Assembly (NCBI GenBank): GCA_011049455.1 | Contig: DSBL01000089.1 | Coordinates: forward strand, 1-49,994 | Length of the DNA stretch: 49,994 nt | Direction: 5' to 3' | Origin: Desulfonatronum sp. | GTDB lineage: Bacteria > Desulfobacterota > Desulfovibrionia > Desulfovibrionales > Desulfonatronaceae | Shown: positions 1-7,869 of the stretch, piece after piece | How the letters are laid out: every line of letters begins with the position of its first letter | How positions within the stretch are numbered: position 1 is the stretch's first letter | Position numbers and translations under genes: made by a program | Notes under the pieces: model-generated | The model's input: only the letters and a program-made list of their open reading frames with translations | What the model was told of the DNA's origin: nothing | Database searches by the model: none

Positions 1-1
1 C

Positions 2-523
2 CTGGTGGCTTTGATGGTGGCCGGCCTGCTCACGGCCATGGTCGCGTCCCTGCTGGGACGAAGCATTGTGGCCGGTTCGGCCCTGGAGGAGACGACCCAA
101 GCCCGACAGGCCAGGCTTGTGCTGCGCCGGATGCTGGATATGGATGTGCGGAACATGCCGCCCGGCGCCGCATTCGAAATCACCGAGAACGGCTTTGCCT
201 TCGCGACCAGCCACAACCACCTGATTCCCGGCCCTTTGCCCGTCACGGCAACATGGATATTTACCGGAAACACGGTCGTTCGCAGCGAGGAACAGCCTGA
301 TTTGGACCATGCCCAGACCCTGGTCGTGGCCCGGTCCCTGGAGCGCTGGGAAACGGCCTTTTTCGATCTGACCGAAGGGCAGTGGCTGGATGCGCGGTCC
401 TGGCTGCGTTCACCCGACAGGCCGGCGCCCGCGGGGCTGCGTCTGCGGCTGGTGTTGGACGGAATCGGTTTGGTGGAGATTATTGAGCGACTGCCCTTGG
501 GCGTCGAGCATGGGATTTCCTGA
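2..523 (+). CDS. gspJ: Type II secretion pseudopilin GspJ-like (5' end cut by window)
   Basis: This is the C-terminal 173 residues of a minor pseudopilin; the start lies left of the window. The visible beginning (LVALMVAGLLTAMVASLLG) is the hydrophobic N-terminal helix expected just after a type IV pilin-type cleavage site, which must be upstream. The rest is a soluble beta-rich domain with no catalytic motif. GspJ is part of the pseudopilus tip of the type II secretion system (family knowledge). Assignment to J rather than H or I rests on size and on position directly before gspK, whose ATG begins one base after this stop. The two are very probably co-transcribed and translationally coupled. 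Confidence 0.7.
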   Translation: MVALMVAGLLTAMVASLLGRSIVAGSALEETTQARQARLVLRRMLDMDVRNMPPGAAFEITENGFAFATSHNHLIPGPLPVTATWIFTGNTVVRSEEQPDLDHAQTLVVARSLERWETAFFDLTEGQWLDARSWLRSPDRPAPAGLRLRLVLDGIGLVEIIERLPLGVEHGIS

Positions 524-524
524 A

Positions 525-1478
525 ATGCTTTCCATTGGAAATCGTCAACGCGTTTCCGGCGCGATCCTGGTGCTGGTGCTGGTCACGCTGCTGTTGATGA
601 GCACAGTGGTGCTGCATGTCACCCGGCAGGCCGTGAGCATGGCCGAGGAACACATTTTCCTGGCCCAGTCCGTCCAGGCCGGCCTGCAGGCTGAAGCGGC
701 CAGGGATTTGGCCGTTGAACTGCTTGTCGCGGCTGGACAAGGCGCAAAACAGGACGGCACGCCGTTGGCCAGCAATGTCTGGGAACAGGGAGAAGTGCGG
801 ATCACCGTGCTTCCGGTCAATGCCAAGCTGAACCTGAACGCTTTGCGCCGGACTTCGGATACGTTGTCCCAGCTGTCCCGTCTGGAACAGGCCATCGCCC
901 TTGTTTTGAGCGAAGCGTCCGCAGCGGGATCCGTGGAGGACATCCTGGACTGGATGAGTCCGGAAGAGGAAGGAAGGAGCGTGTTTACCCGACGCAGGAT
1001 CATGGCCCGCTATGAGCATGCCGCGTACAAACCCAGGAACGGCCCGCTGGAGCGGCCCGAGGAACTGCTCCTGGTGCACGGCTTCGAACGCCTGGACCCG
1101 GCCTGGGTGCGCGAGTTCTTCACCGTCTGGGGGCAGGACGACCGGGTAAACCTCAATGTCGCGCCGCGAATTATCCTGTTGGCGCTGTTTCCGGAGCTGG
1201 AGCCCTATTGGCCGGCCATTGACCGGCACCGCACCGAACAGGGCTTTTCCAGGCCGGACGAATTGCTGACCAGGATCAGGCTGCCCATGGACGTGTACCA
1301 GCGCGTGCTGCCCAGGATCAGTCTAAACGCCGACCTCTTCGAGGCCTTGGTGGAGATTCGCCAGCCCGCTTGGTATGAACTGCACCGGATTATCCTGGAG
1401 CGCGAGCCGTTCAGCGAGGATGCGCCGGTGCGCATTTTGGCCGCGGACGTGCTGGAAGCACGGATTTTGGCCAAGTGA
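525..1478 (+). CDS. gspK: Type II secretion minor pseudopilin GspK
   Basis: 317 residues. A hydrophobic segment at about residues 10-30 (GAILVLVLVTLLLMSTVVLH) is the pilin-like helix. It is followed by a large globular domain with the NLNALRR and NLNVAP stretches typical of GspK, the largest pseudopilin that caps the pseudopilus tip. The frame is open further upstream, but the ATG at 525 directly follows the gspJ stop and gives a pilin-like N terminus; an ATG at 510 is the only reasonable alternative. The gene ends convergently seven bases before the 3' end of the leftward ygiQ gene, so the next gsp genes are separated from it by about 3.9 kb. Confidence 0.85.
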   Translation: MLSIGNRQRVSGAILVLVLVTLLLMSTVVLHVTRQAVSMAEEHIFLAQSVQAGLQAEAARDLAVELLVAAGQGAKQDGTPLASNVWEQGEVRITVLPVNAKLNLNALRRTSDTLSQLSRLEQAIALVLSEASAAGSVEDILDWMSPEEEGRSVFTRRRIMARYEHAAYKPRNGPLERPEELLLVHGFERLDPAWVREFFTVWGQDDRVNLNVAPRIILLALFPELEPYWPAIDRHRTEQGFSRPDELLTRIRLPMDVYQRVLPRISLNADLFEALVEIRQPAWYELHRIILEREPFSEDAPVRILAADVLEARILAK

Positions 1479-1484
1479 TCATTC

Positions 1485-3269
1485 TTAAATCGTCCCCAGA
1501 GTTCCTTTCGCCCCGGCCATGCCGCGGCTGTAAAAACAGGACTTGCCCGCGTCAGGCATCAGGATGCGGTGCTGTTCCAGACGCTGGGCGTCGGTCCTGG
1601 CCACTTCCAGTTTTTTGTCCGTGGCGTCCACTTCGGCGTAATACATGGCCGTGGCCATGGTTCCGGGCGTGGGCACGAAGCACTGCACCTGTCTGGGACG
1701 CCAGCCCCTGCTTTCCAGCCATGCAGCCAACTTCCGCATGTCCTTTACCGTGCATCCGGGAAAGGCGCTCATCAGATAGGGGACGACGTACTGCTTCTTT
1801 CCCGCTTTGGCGGATTCGTTTTCGAAAAAATCCAGAAAATTCTCGAACGCCTTGAAGTCGGGCTTGCGCATCAACCTAAGCACGGTGTTTGCACAGTGTT
1901 CCGGGGCCAGCTTGAGCTGACCGCCCACGAAGTGGCGGATCAACTCGCTGGCGGATTTTTGATCCTTGAGCAGCAAGTCGAAGCGTACCCCGCTGGCCAC
2001 GCGCACATGGCGGACCTTGGGCAGTTTCCGGATTTCCTTCAACAGGCCGATCATGGCCTGCTGATCCACGTCAAAGAAGGGGCAGACCGAGGGGTGCAGG
2101 CAGCTGTCCCTTGTACAGTCCTGGTCAGGTTTGGAGCAAACCGCCTTCCACATATTCGCGCTGGGACCACCCACGTCGCTGATGCTCCCCTTCCAATCCC
2201 GCAGGCCCGTGAGCTGCTTTGCCTCGGCCAGGATGGAGGCCCTGCCGCGCGAACTGACATGGCGGCCCTGGTGCAGGGCCAGAAAACAAAAGGAGCAGCC
2301 CCCGCCGCAGCCGCGATGGGTGGTAATGCTGAACGCGATCATTTCCATGGCCGGGATCGGCTTGTCGTATGCGGGGTGCGGCTTTCGGGCAAAGGGCAGG
2401 CCGTACAAGGCGTCCATTTCAAATGAAGTCAGCGGAGCGGCCGGAGGCGTGAGCACGACAAGTCGTTTAGCGCACTGCTGTACGGCCCATTCGACGCCCC
2501 GGTGGACCTGCTGTTCCAGAAGCCGCGCAGTTTGTACGAGCTTGACCGGCGATTCCAGGATCTGCTCATGGGAGGGAAGGGCAATCCGAGGGGTGTTTTT
2601 GGGCAGCTCAAGTTTCCGACAGGCGAACACGGTTCCCGAAAGACGGCTAGCCAACTGGGCCGGACCGTCCTTGGTCAGGGCATCCGGGTCCTTGTCCAGG
2701 ATGCGGGCTAGGGCCAGGACGGCCCGCTCGGCCATGCCGTAGAGGATCAGGTCGGCTTTGGCGTCCAGGAGGATGGAGCGACGCAGTGCGTTTGTCCAGA
2801 AATCATAGTGGGAGACGCGGCGCAGGGATGCTTCGATGCCGCCCAGGACCACGGGCAGTCCGGGAAAGGCCCGTCGGATCAGATTGGTGTAGACGATGCA
2901 GGCCCGGTTCGGCCGGGATCCGGCAATGCCTCCAGGAGTGTAGGCGTCGTCGCGGCGCTTGCGGCGAAAGGCCGTGTAGTGAGCCAGCATGGAGTCCAAG
3001 GCCCCGGCACTGATCCCGGCAAACAGCCTGGGCCGGCCCAGGCGCATGACGTCATCCAGACCATTCCAACGCGGCTGGGCCACGATGCCGACGCGAAAGC
3101 CGTGGGCTGTCAGCCAGCGGCCCAGCAGGGCCGCGCCAAAAGCGGGATGGTCCATATAGGCGTCTCCGCTGATCAGCAGAATATCCACTTCCTTCCAGCC
3201 CAGCTCGTTCATGTCCGTGCGGGTCATAGGCAAAAACAATGGCTGGTGAAGATTGCGCGCGTGCATCAT
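1485..3269 (-). CDS. ygiQ: YgiQ family radical SAM protein
   Basis: 594 residues, in the usual range for the YgiQ/UPF0313 family. The N-terminal half has the B12-binding-like region (LLISGDAYMDHPAFGAALL). The radical SAM cluster motif CGGGCSFC sits near residue 320, within the family-typical HRGCGGGCSFCF context, and the C-terminal part has the family's VPYLMSAFPGCT block. The cysteines bind the [4Fe-4S] cluster that cleaves S-adenosylmethionine. The substrate is not established for the family. It is transcribed against gspJK and gspL and so interrupts the secretion locus. It shows no functional link to secretion, and no frameshift or truncation is visible. Confidence 0.9.
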   Translation of the reverse strand: MMHARNLHQPLFLPMTRTDMNELGWKEVDILLISGDAYMDHPAFGAALLGRWLTAHGFRVGIVAQPRWNGLDDVMRLGRPRLFAGISAGALDSMLAHYTAFRRKRRDDAYTPGGIAGSRPNRACIVYTNLIRRAFPGLPVVLGGIEASLRRVSHYDFWTNALRRSILLDAKADLILYGMAERAVLALARILDKDPDALTKDGPAQLASRLSGTVFACRKLELPKNTPRIALPSHEQILESPVKLVQTARLLEQQVHRGVEWAVQQCAKRLVVLTPPAAPLTSFEMDALYGLPFARKPHPAYDKPIPAMEMIAFSITTHRGCGGGCSFCFLALHQGRHVSSRGRASILAEAKQLTGLRDWKGSISDVGGPSANMWKAVCSKPDQDCTRDSCLHPSVCPFFDVDQQAMIGLLKEIRKLPKVRHVRVASGVRFDLLLKDQKSASELIRHFVGGQLKLAPEHCANTVLRLMRKPDFKAFENFLDFFENESAKAGKKQYVVPYLMSAFPGCTVKDMRKLAAWLESRGWRPRQVQCFVPTPGTMATAMYYAEVDATDKKLEVARTDAQRLEQHRILMPDAGKSCFYSRGMAGAKGTLGTI

Positions 3270-3529
3270 GAATGCTTCCAGACATCGCGGTTATCCGCGG
3301 GCATGGCTTTTTCGTTCCTTCTGTTGAGATGAAATCGGAGTGATCCCTCATATCCCGACTGGTAATCATCAAGCAATGATTTTTCGCGCCTTTGGGCCAG
3401 AATGTCTTCGTCGAATTCATATCGCCCGGGATACGTTTTTCAAACCTGAATCAGGCGACTTTTTCTTTTTTCCTGTTTGGCGTATCATAAAAACATGTGG
3501 TTACATGGTGCGACAACAAGGAGCTCGTC

Positions 3530-3763
3530 ATGAGTGAAATTCGAATGACCGCGGAAGTCCGGACCGATTTTGACTGCGAGGCTGTTGGTCTTCCTTCGGA
3601 ACGCTGGGGAGAAGCGGTGTTCAAAATCAAGGATGAGGAGATCGTTCTGGAAATCAGCGTGGAAAAGGACGTTATTGTTTCCATCATGCTTGGAGAAGAA
3701 GCGGCCTGGCGGGGAACGCTGACCGGGTTGAAACAGCTGTTGCAGGCAGAAAAGAAGGCATGA
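3530..3763 (+). CDS. Small acidic hypothetical protein (77 aa)
   Basis: Not recognised. The start at 3530 is favoured over an upstream GTG in the same frame because an AAGGAG Shine-Dalgarno lies at 3518-3523, six bases before the ATG. The product is hydrophilic and beta-rich looking, with alternating acidic stretches (FKIKDEEIVLEISVEKDVIVS) and an amphipathic C-terminal helix ending in EKKA. There is no signal peptide or cysteine pair. It stands alone, 260 bp from divergent ygiQ, with a long gene-poor stretch behind it. It is probably a real cytoplasmic protein because of the ribosome site and coherent composition, but no function can be given. Confidence 0.6.
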   Translation: MSEIRMTAEVRTDFDCEAVGLPSERWGEAVFKIKDEEIVLEISVEKDVIVSIMLGEEAAWRGTLTGLKQLLQAEKKA

Positions 3764-4323
3764 GTCCTCGGACATGCTGACCAGCGGTTGTTTGATGCAT
3801 GCCAGCGGCCATCGCGGGGTCGAGGATATGTTTTTTCGACGAGTGACCATGGTCAGCCCCGTTGCAGGCAACGGAAGCATAAGCGCGTTGTTTTCACCGT
3901 TGCGAATACGTCTTGCCGGCCTTGCCATGGATCGCCGCGAGGACGTTTTTGAACCATTCTGTCAAGTTGACGACTTTTTCCCGCGCGGATATCAAGACGC
4001 GGTCTTATACATGACGTCGAAAATCCGTCCTGTGTTTTCGGCGTTTCGGCCAACGGAAAAGCGCGGTTTACGTTGCGTATAGGACGACCAGTGTTCCATG
4101 ATCCATGGAGCTGACGAACAGCATCTATTGGGACGGCGCGCCAGGACGAAAGAACTTCGATTGCTGGTGGTCCCGCCCTGCTGCATGACCAAGAAAGGAC
4201 GGCGTTTTGCCTTCCGAAGAAAAGCGGAGGGAGCCGCGTTGTGAGGATGAAACCACGGGCAGGCTCAATGAGTCGCAGGACCCGCTATACGTGATCAACT
4301 GAAGAGCCAAGTTGGAGTCTGCG
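3764..4323. other. Gene-poor stretch of 560 bp
   Basis: No convincing gene. The open frame at 3774-4082 (+) has no ribosome site and no recognisable family, and a 48-codon frame from 4098 (MIHGADEQ...) is equally unsupported. Several short frames on the minus strand look like chance. The tail should contain the promoter of the diguanylate cyclase gene. It may be a decayed gene or an untranslated RNA region; nothing in it decides this. Confidence 0.4.
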
Positions 4324-5232
4324 ATGGAGGATGCATTTTACGAAGGGGTTTTGGAAATCCTCAACGACGGGGTTTATTTCGTCGATAACAACAGGAAGAT
4401 TTTTTTCTGGAACAAGGGGGCGGAACGCATCAGCGGCTTCGCTCGAGAGGAAGTGGTGGGGAAAAGCTGCGCGGACAACATCCTCAGGCATGTGGATGAT
4501 TTCGGCAATGAACTGTGCATCAAGGGGTGTCCGCTGGGCGCTACCATGAAGGACGGCAATGCCCGGGAGATGGAGGTGTTTTTGCACCACAAGCAGGGAC
4601 ACAGGGTGCCGATCCAGGTGCGCAGCGCCCCGATCCGGGACAAACAAGGCAAGATCACCGGGGCGGTGGAGATTTTTTCCAGCATCACAAGGACCTCGCA
4701 GGCCCTGGAAATGATCAAGAAACTTCAGAAAGAGCTCTACAGGGATTATTTGACCGGGCTTGGCAACAGAAAGTTCGCGGACATGAATTTGAGCAATATG
4801 CTGCACGGATTGCGCGAACACGGCGTCAGGTTCGGGGTGCTTTTCGTGGACGCGGATCATTTCAAGAGCGTCAACGATATCTATGGACACAAGGTCGGCG
4901 ATGACGTGCTGAAAATGATCGCCTTGTCCATAGCCGGAGGTTTGCGCGCCATGGATGTGCCGTGCAGGTGGGGAGGCGAGGAGTTCGTGGTTTTTGTCCC
5001 CAATGCCACTGTGGGCATGCTGCATCGGGTCGGGGAGCGGCTGCGCATGCTTATTGAAAACAGCTGGATCGTGCACAATGGCATTCGCATTTCCATAACG
5101 GCGTCTTTTGGCGGGGCGCTCTCCAGGGATGGCGACACTGCCGAAACCATCGTAGACCGCGCCGATAAGCAGCTCTATCGAAGCAAGGAAGCCGGGAGGA
5201 ACTGCGTGAATGTCGATGCCAATGCGGGATGA
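4324..5232 (+). CDS. PAS-GGDEF diguanylate cyclase
   Basis: 302 residues. An N-terminal PAS domain covers about residues 5-125 and contains a cysteine cluster (GKSCADNI ... ELCIKGCPLG, Cys49, Cys65, Cys69), a pattern common in PAS domains of sulfate reducers that may hold a cofactor (inference). The GGDEF domain runs from about 140 to 298 with an intact GGEEF active site at 217-221. It also has a product-inhibition RxxD site (RAMD, 208-211) exactly five residues before GGEEF. It should make cyclic di-GMP from two GTP and be feedback-inhibited. There is no membrane segment, so it is cytoplasmic. The start is chosen at 4324 because TTGGAG at 4312-4317 is a well-spaced ribosome site. It lies just upstream of gspL. 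Confidence 0.92.
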   Translation: MEDAFYEGVLEILNDGVYFVDNNRKIFFWNKGAERISGFAREEVVGKSCADNILRHVDDFGNELCIKGCPLGATMKDGNAREMEVFLHHKQGHRVPIQVRSAPIRDKQGKITGAVEIFSSITRTSQALEMIKKLQKELYRDYLTGLGNRKFADMNLSNMLHGLREHGVRFGVLFVDADHFKSVNDIYGHKVGDDVLKMIALSIAGGLRAMDVPCRWGGEEFVVFVPNATVGMLHRVGERLRMLIENSWIVHNGIRISITASFGGALSRDGDTAETIVDRADKQLYRSKEAGRNCVNVDANAG

Positions 5233-5317
5233 AGGCGCGAGACCGACTTTCCCCGGATCTCCTTATTTACAGGCACGCAGGCCGTGTACACGTGCTTTTG
5301 ACAGCGGGGGAATGGTT

Positions 5318-5346
5318 TTGACATGTTTGGTCATTGCCCATAAAGA
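5318..5346 (+). promoter_or_regulatory. Candidate sigma-70 promoter before gspL
   Basis: A perfect TTGACA lies at 5318-5323, followed after 17 bp by TAAAGA at 5341-5346. The -10 match is only moderate. If used, transcription would begin near 5353, inside the annotated start of gspL, which would push the true GspL start downstream. Confidence 0.35.
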
Positions 5347-6536
5347 TGTCATGCATCGCCCCCGGCGTGACGTTTGATAGGTTTTGTTCCACGGGAATTC
5401 GACATCATCCTTTGCTGAAAATACCCTCTGCCGCATCGCGCACCTGGTATCACGTGGTGCGTTTCGACAAAGATCTTCCGGTTTGGGAGATCTTTGACGG
5501 CGAACGCCTGCAACCGGCGCAGGAACCCCGTCCCAGCCGCTCTCTTCCGGTTCTGGTTCTTCTGCCGGATCATTTCTTTTTCTTTTTTCTGCCGGACAGC
5601 TCCCGCCATCAAGGCGGCCAGCGGCAGAAGGTGGCCGCGGCCAAACTGCAGATGGAGCACATGTTCCCCGCGATGCCCGTCGGCCAGGACGGCTCTGGCG
5701 TGCTTGTTGCCGGCAAGGATCAATACCTTGGATATTACCGGCATCCGAAACTGACGGACTTTATCGAGCGTCACAGGGCGATTTTGCGCCGGGCCAATGC
5801 CGTGACCACGCCATTTTTTATGGCCTGGAACGTAGCCACGATTGCCGGGGTGCGGGACTGGTCCTGGGTAAGTCCTGACAAGACGACCAGGGTGCTGGCA
5901 TCCTCGCACGGTCTGGACTATTTTCAGGGCAATGAGCAGGAATGGGAAAAGCGACTGGAGCGGCACGCGACCGTAGCGGTCAAGCATTGGTCCCTAACCG
6001 AGCTGTTGGCCGCGGCGTTGCAGGTGGACTGGCCGAAACTGCGTTTGCCCATGCCGGCTCGCGACGGTCAGGGCGTCGATGTGAGGCGGTTGTTCCGGGC
6101 GGGAGTGGTTTTGATGATCCTCGCGGTTCTGTTCTGCCTGGGCCAAGGGTTGCGCCTGGCGGACCAGAAACGCCAATCCGTGCACTGGGAACAAGCCACC
6201 GAAGATCTTTACAGGCAGCTCCTGGTGCCGCCTTTGGGGTCGGATCCGTATGGTCGGCTGCTGTTTCGTTTGAACCAGCTGCAGGCCCCGGTTACGGAGG
6301 GCATGGATGCCTTGGAACTGCTCGGCCTGCTGAGTTCGGCCGCCCCGGACGGCTTCCAGGTGGAAAGTCTTTCCATGGGGTCGAATGCCGGCACGGTCAG
6401 GGCCAAACTGGGCGACTATGAGCAGTTGGAAACGCTTTTAAGAGCCCTGGAAGGGCAGCAGCGCTTCGACTTTAGTTTGGACCAGGCCACCAGCGCGGAG
6501 AATGAAATCCTGTTGACGCTTCGGGTCACCTACTGA
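5346..6536 (+). CDS. gspL: Type II secretion inner-membrane protein GspL-like
   Basis: About 396 residues. The cytoplasmic N-terminal part has the GspL-like LPVLVLLPDHFFFFFLPD block. A single membrane helix lies near residues 265-285 (GVVLMILAVLFCLGQGL), followed by a periplasmic ferredoxin-like domain, as in GspL, which links the GspE ATPase to the membrane platform. The first about 35 residues (MSCIAPGVTF...) do not resemble a GspL start and there is no good ribosome site. The real start could be a GTG or TTG further in (GTG 5367, TTG 5412, GTG 5454). It is followed 26 bp later by gspM. Confidence 0.75.
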   Translation: MSCIAPGVTFDRFCSTGIRHHPLLKIPSAASRTWYHVVRFDKDLPVWEIFDGERLQPAQEPRPSRSLPVLVLLPDHFFFFFLPDSSRHQGGQRQKVAAAKLQMEHMFPAMPVGQDGSGVLVAGKDQYLGYYRHPKLTDFIERHRAILRRANAVTTPFFMAWNVATIAGVRDWSWVSPDKTTRVLASSHGLDYFQGNEQEWEKRLERHATVAVKHWSLTELLAAALQVDWPKLRLPMPARDGQGVDVRRLFRAGVVLMILAVLFCLGQGLRLADQKRQSVHWEQATEDLYRQLLVPPLGSDPYGRLLFRLNQLQAPVTEGMDALELLGLLSSAAPDGFQVESLSMGSNAGTVRAKLGDYEQLETLLRALEGQQRFDFSLDQATSAENEILLTLRVTY

Positions 6537-6562
6537 CAGACATTATTGGACAGGTTTTCGGC

Positions 6563-7090
6563 ATGAGCATCGTTTTCGACCTTTCTTTTATCCTGCAATC
6601 CAAAGTTCTTTCCTTCTGGCGGGACTGGTCCCCGGGAATGCAGCGGCGCTTTGCCCTGATGTTCGTCATCCTCGTCGGACTGACCGGTTTGCTGGCCTGG
6701 ACGGGTCTGCACGAGGCAACCCGGCGTGCCGGGGAAGAGGCGAGCCGAGCTTTGGAGCGCCACCTGCGCGTGGCGGGTATGGCCCAGGAGATTCGGATGC
6801 TGGAAAGGGGCACAGGGGAAGCCCTGGCCGAAATGCCGATCCTGGTCGCGGCGCGTCAGGTCAGCCGCGAGATCGGCCTCGAGGAAAAACTGACTTCGGT
6901 CCGCCCGGCCCTGCAAAGCGCGGGACGGGAAGGGGTGCAACTGTACTACGAAAGGTTGGACCTGGGAGAGCTGGTCGGTTTGCTGGAGGTCATGTACCGG
7001 GACGCCGGGTTGCAGACGTCCTCCCTGACCCTGAACCGGCGCTTGGACAACCCAGGCCGCGCCGATTTGCAACTGGTGCTTTTTCGATGA
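6563..7090 (+). CDS. gspM: Type II secretion protein GspM-like
   Basis: 175 residues. It has a short cytoplasmic N terminus, one membrane helix at about residues 33-52 (ALMFVILVGLTGLLAW), a coiled-coil-like stretch rich in Glu/Arg, then a small periplasmic domain. This is the GspM plan; GspM partners GspL. Its C terminus overlaps the start of gspN by four bases (ATGA), so translation is coupled. Identity rests on topology, size and position between GspL and GspN rather than on strong sequence motifs. Confidence 0.7.
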   Translation: MSIVFDLSFILQSKVLSFWRDWSPGMQRRFALMFVILVGLTGLLAWTGLHEATRRAGEEASRALERHLRVAGMAQEIRMLERGTGEALAEMPILVAARQVSREIGLEEKLTSVRPALQSAGREGVQLYYERLDLGELVGLLEVMYRDAGLQTSSLTLNRRLDNPGRADLQLVLFR

Positions 7091-7869
7091 ATCCATCCCA
7101 GAATCCACTTCATCCGGATCAAGACCCCCAATCCGGCAAGCGCGGCCTGCTTCGCCGTTTGGGCTTGATCGGTACGCTCTTTGCCGCGGGGCTTTTGATC
7201 GGCCTGGCGTTTTTCCTGCCCCGGGAGATCATCTGGGGTCGGGTTTTGAGGGCCACCCTCGGACATCTCCCCAACAGCTCGTGGACCTGGCAGTCCGTGG
7301 GGGATCGTGGCCTGTCCCGCATTACGTATACAGGCTTTGACCTGTTCCTGGATAAAACCCGCTTATTTTTTCCGGAATTGACCATCCAACTTGCCCCGGC
7401 TCGGCCAGTGACCATGCAGGCCGTCACTGGGCCGACCTTGCTGGCTGATTTGGGTTGGGACAAGACCCTGCGGTTTTCCGGAGGCGTGGACATGGCTCGG
7501 TTGTTGCCGGAACAGCGCGTTCAAGGTCTCGTGCAGGGAGAAGGCTGGGTGGACTGGGCAGACCTGACCAGCCCGCCTTTGGGAGGAGAGATTGCGCTGC
7601 ACGTTCCCGGACTGCTGATCATTCCCCCAGGGATCATGGCCACAAACCTGCGTGTTCAAGCGTTTTTAAAGGGCAACCAACTCACTTTGGCCTCGATTCA
7701 GGCCGACGGCCTCGTTGCCCTGGAGGCGGAGGGGGTGGTGATGTTGGACTGGGATAAGTTGGAAAACTCCACCTACTCCATCAAGGGAACCATGAGCGGA
7801 CTAAGCATCACAAAACCTTTTTCCGCCTCCGGCCGTCTCGGCGGGGTCTGGGGTCAAAAGCGATCCTAG
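7087..7869 (+). CDS. gspN: Type II secretion protein GspN-like
   Basis: 260 residues. It has a proline-rich cytoplasmic N terminus, a membrane helix near residues 27-46 (LIGTLFAAGLLIGLAFFLP) and a long periplasmic beta-rich region with repeated LxLxG-like strands, as in GspN/AsmA-like proteins. GspN is an optional secretion component of unclear role. The start overlaps gspM by four bases. Its TAG stop (7867-7869) interlocks with the TAG stop of the convergent gspE gene on the other strand (7866-7868), so the two operons share a palindromic CTAG with no space for a terminator between them. Confidence 0.7.
   Translation: MNPSQNPLHPDQDPQSGKRGLLRRLGLIGTLFAAGLLIGLAFFLPREIIWGRVLRATLGHLPNSSWTWQSVGDRGLSRITYTGFDLFLDKTRLFFPELTIQLAPARPVTMQAVTGPTLLADLGWDKTLRFSGGVDMARLLPEQRVQGLVQGEGWVDWADLTSPPLGGEIALHVPGLLIIPPGIMATNLRVQAFLKGNQLTLASIQADGLVALEAEGVVMLDWDKLENSTYSIKGTMSGLSITKPFSASGRLGGVWGQKRS

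Noticed and set aside
3445-3470. CCTGA-A-TCAGG followed by a T-rich run, possible terminator
   Set aside because: The loop would be one base, too tight for a hairpin, and no gene on the plus strand ends before it.
5270-5300. GCACG ... CGTGC followed by TTTT after the diguanylate cyclase gene
   Set aside because: Five-base stem with a long loop is too weak to call a terminator.
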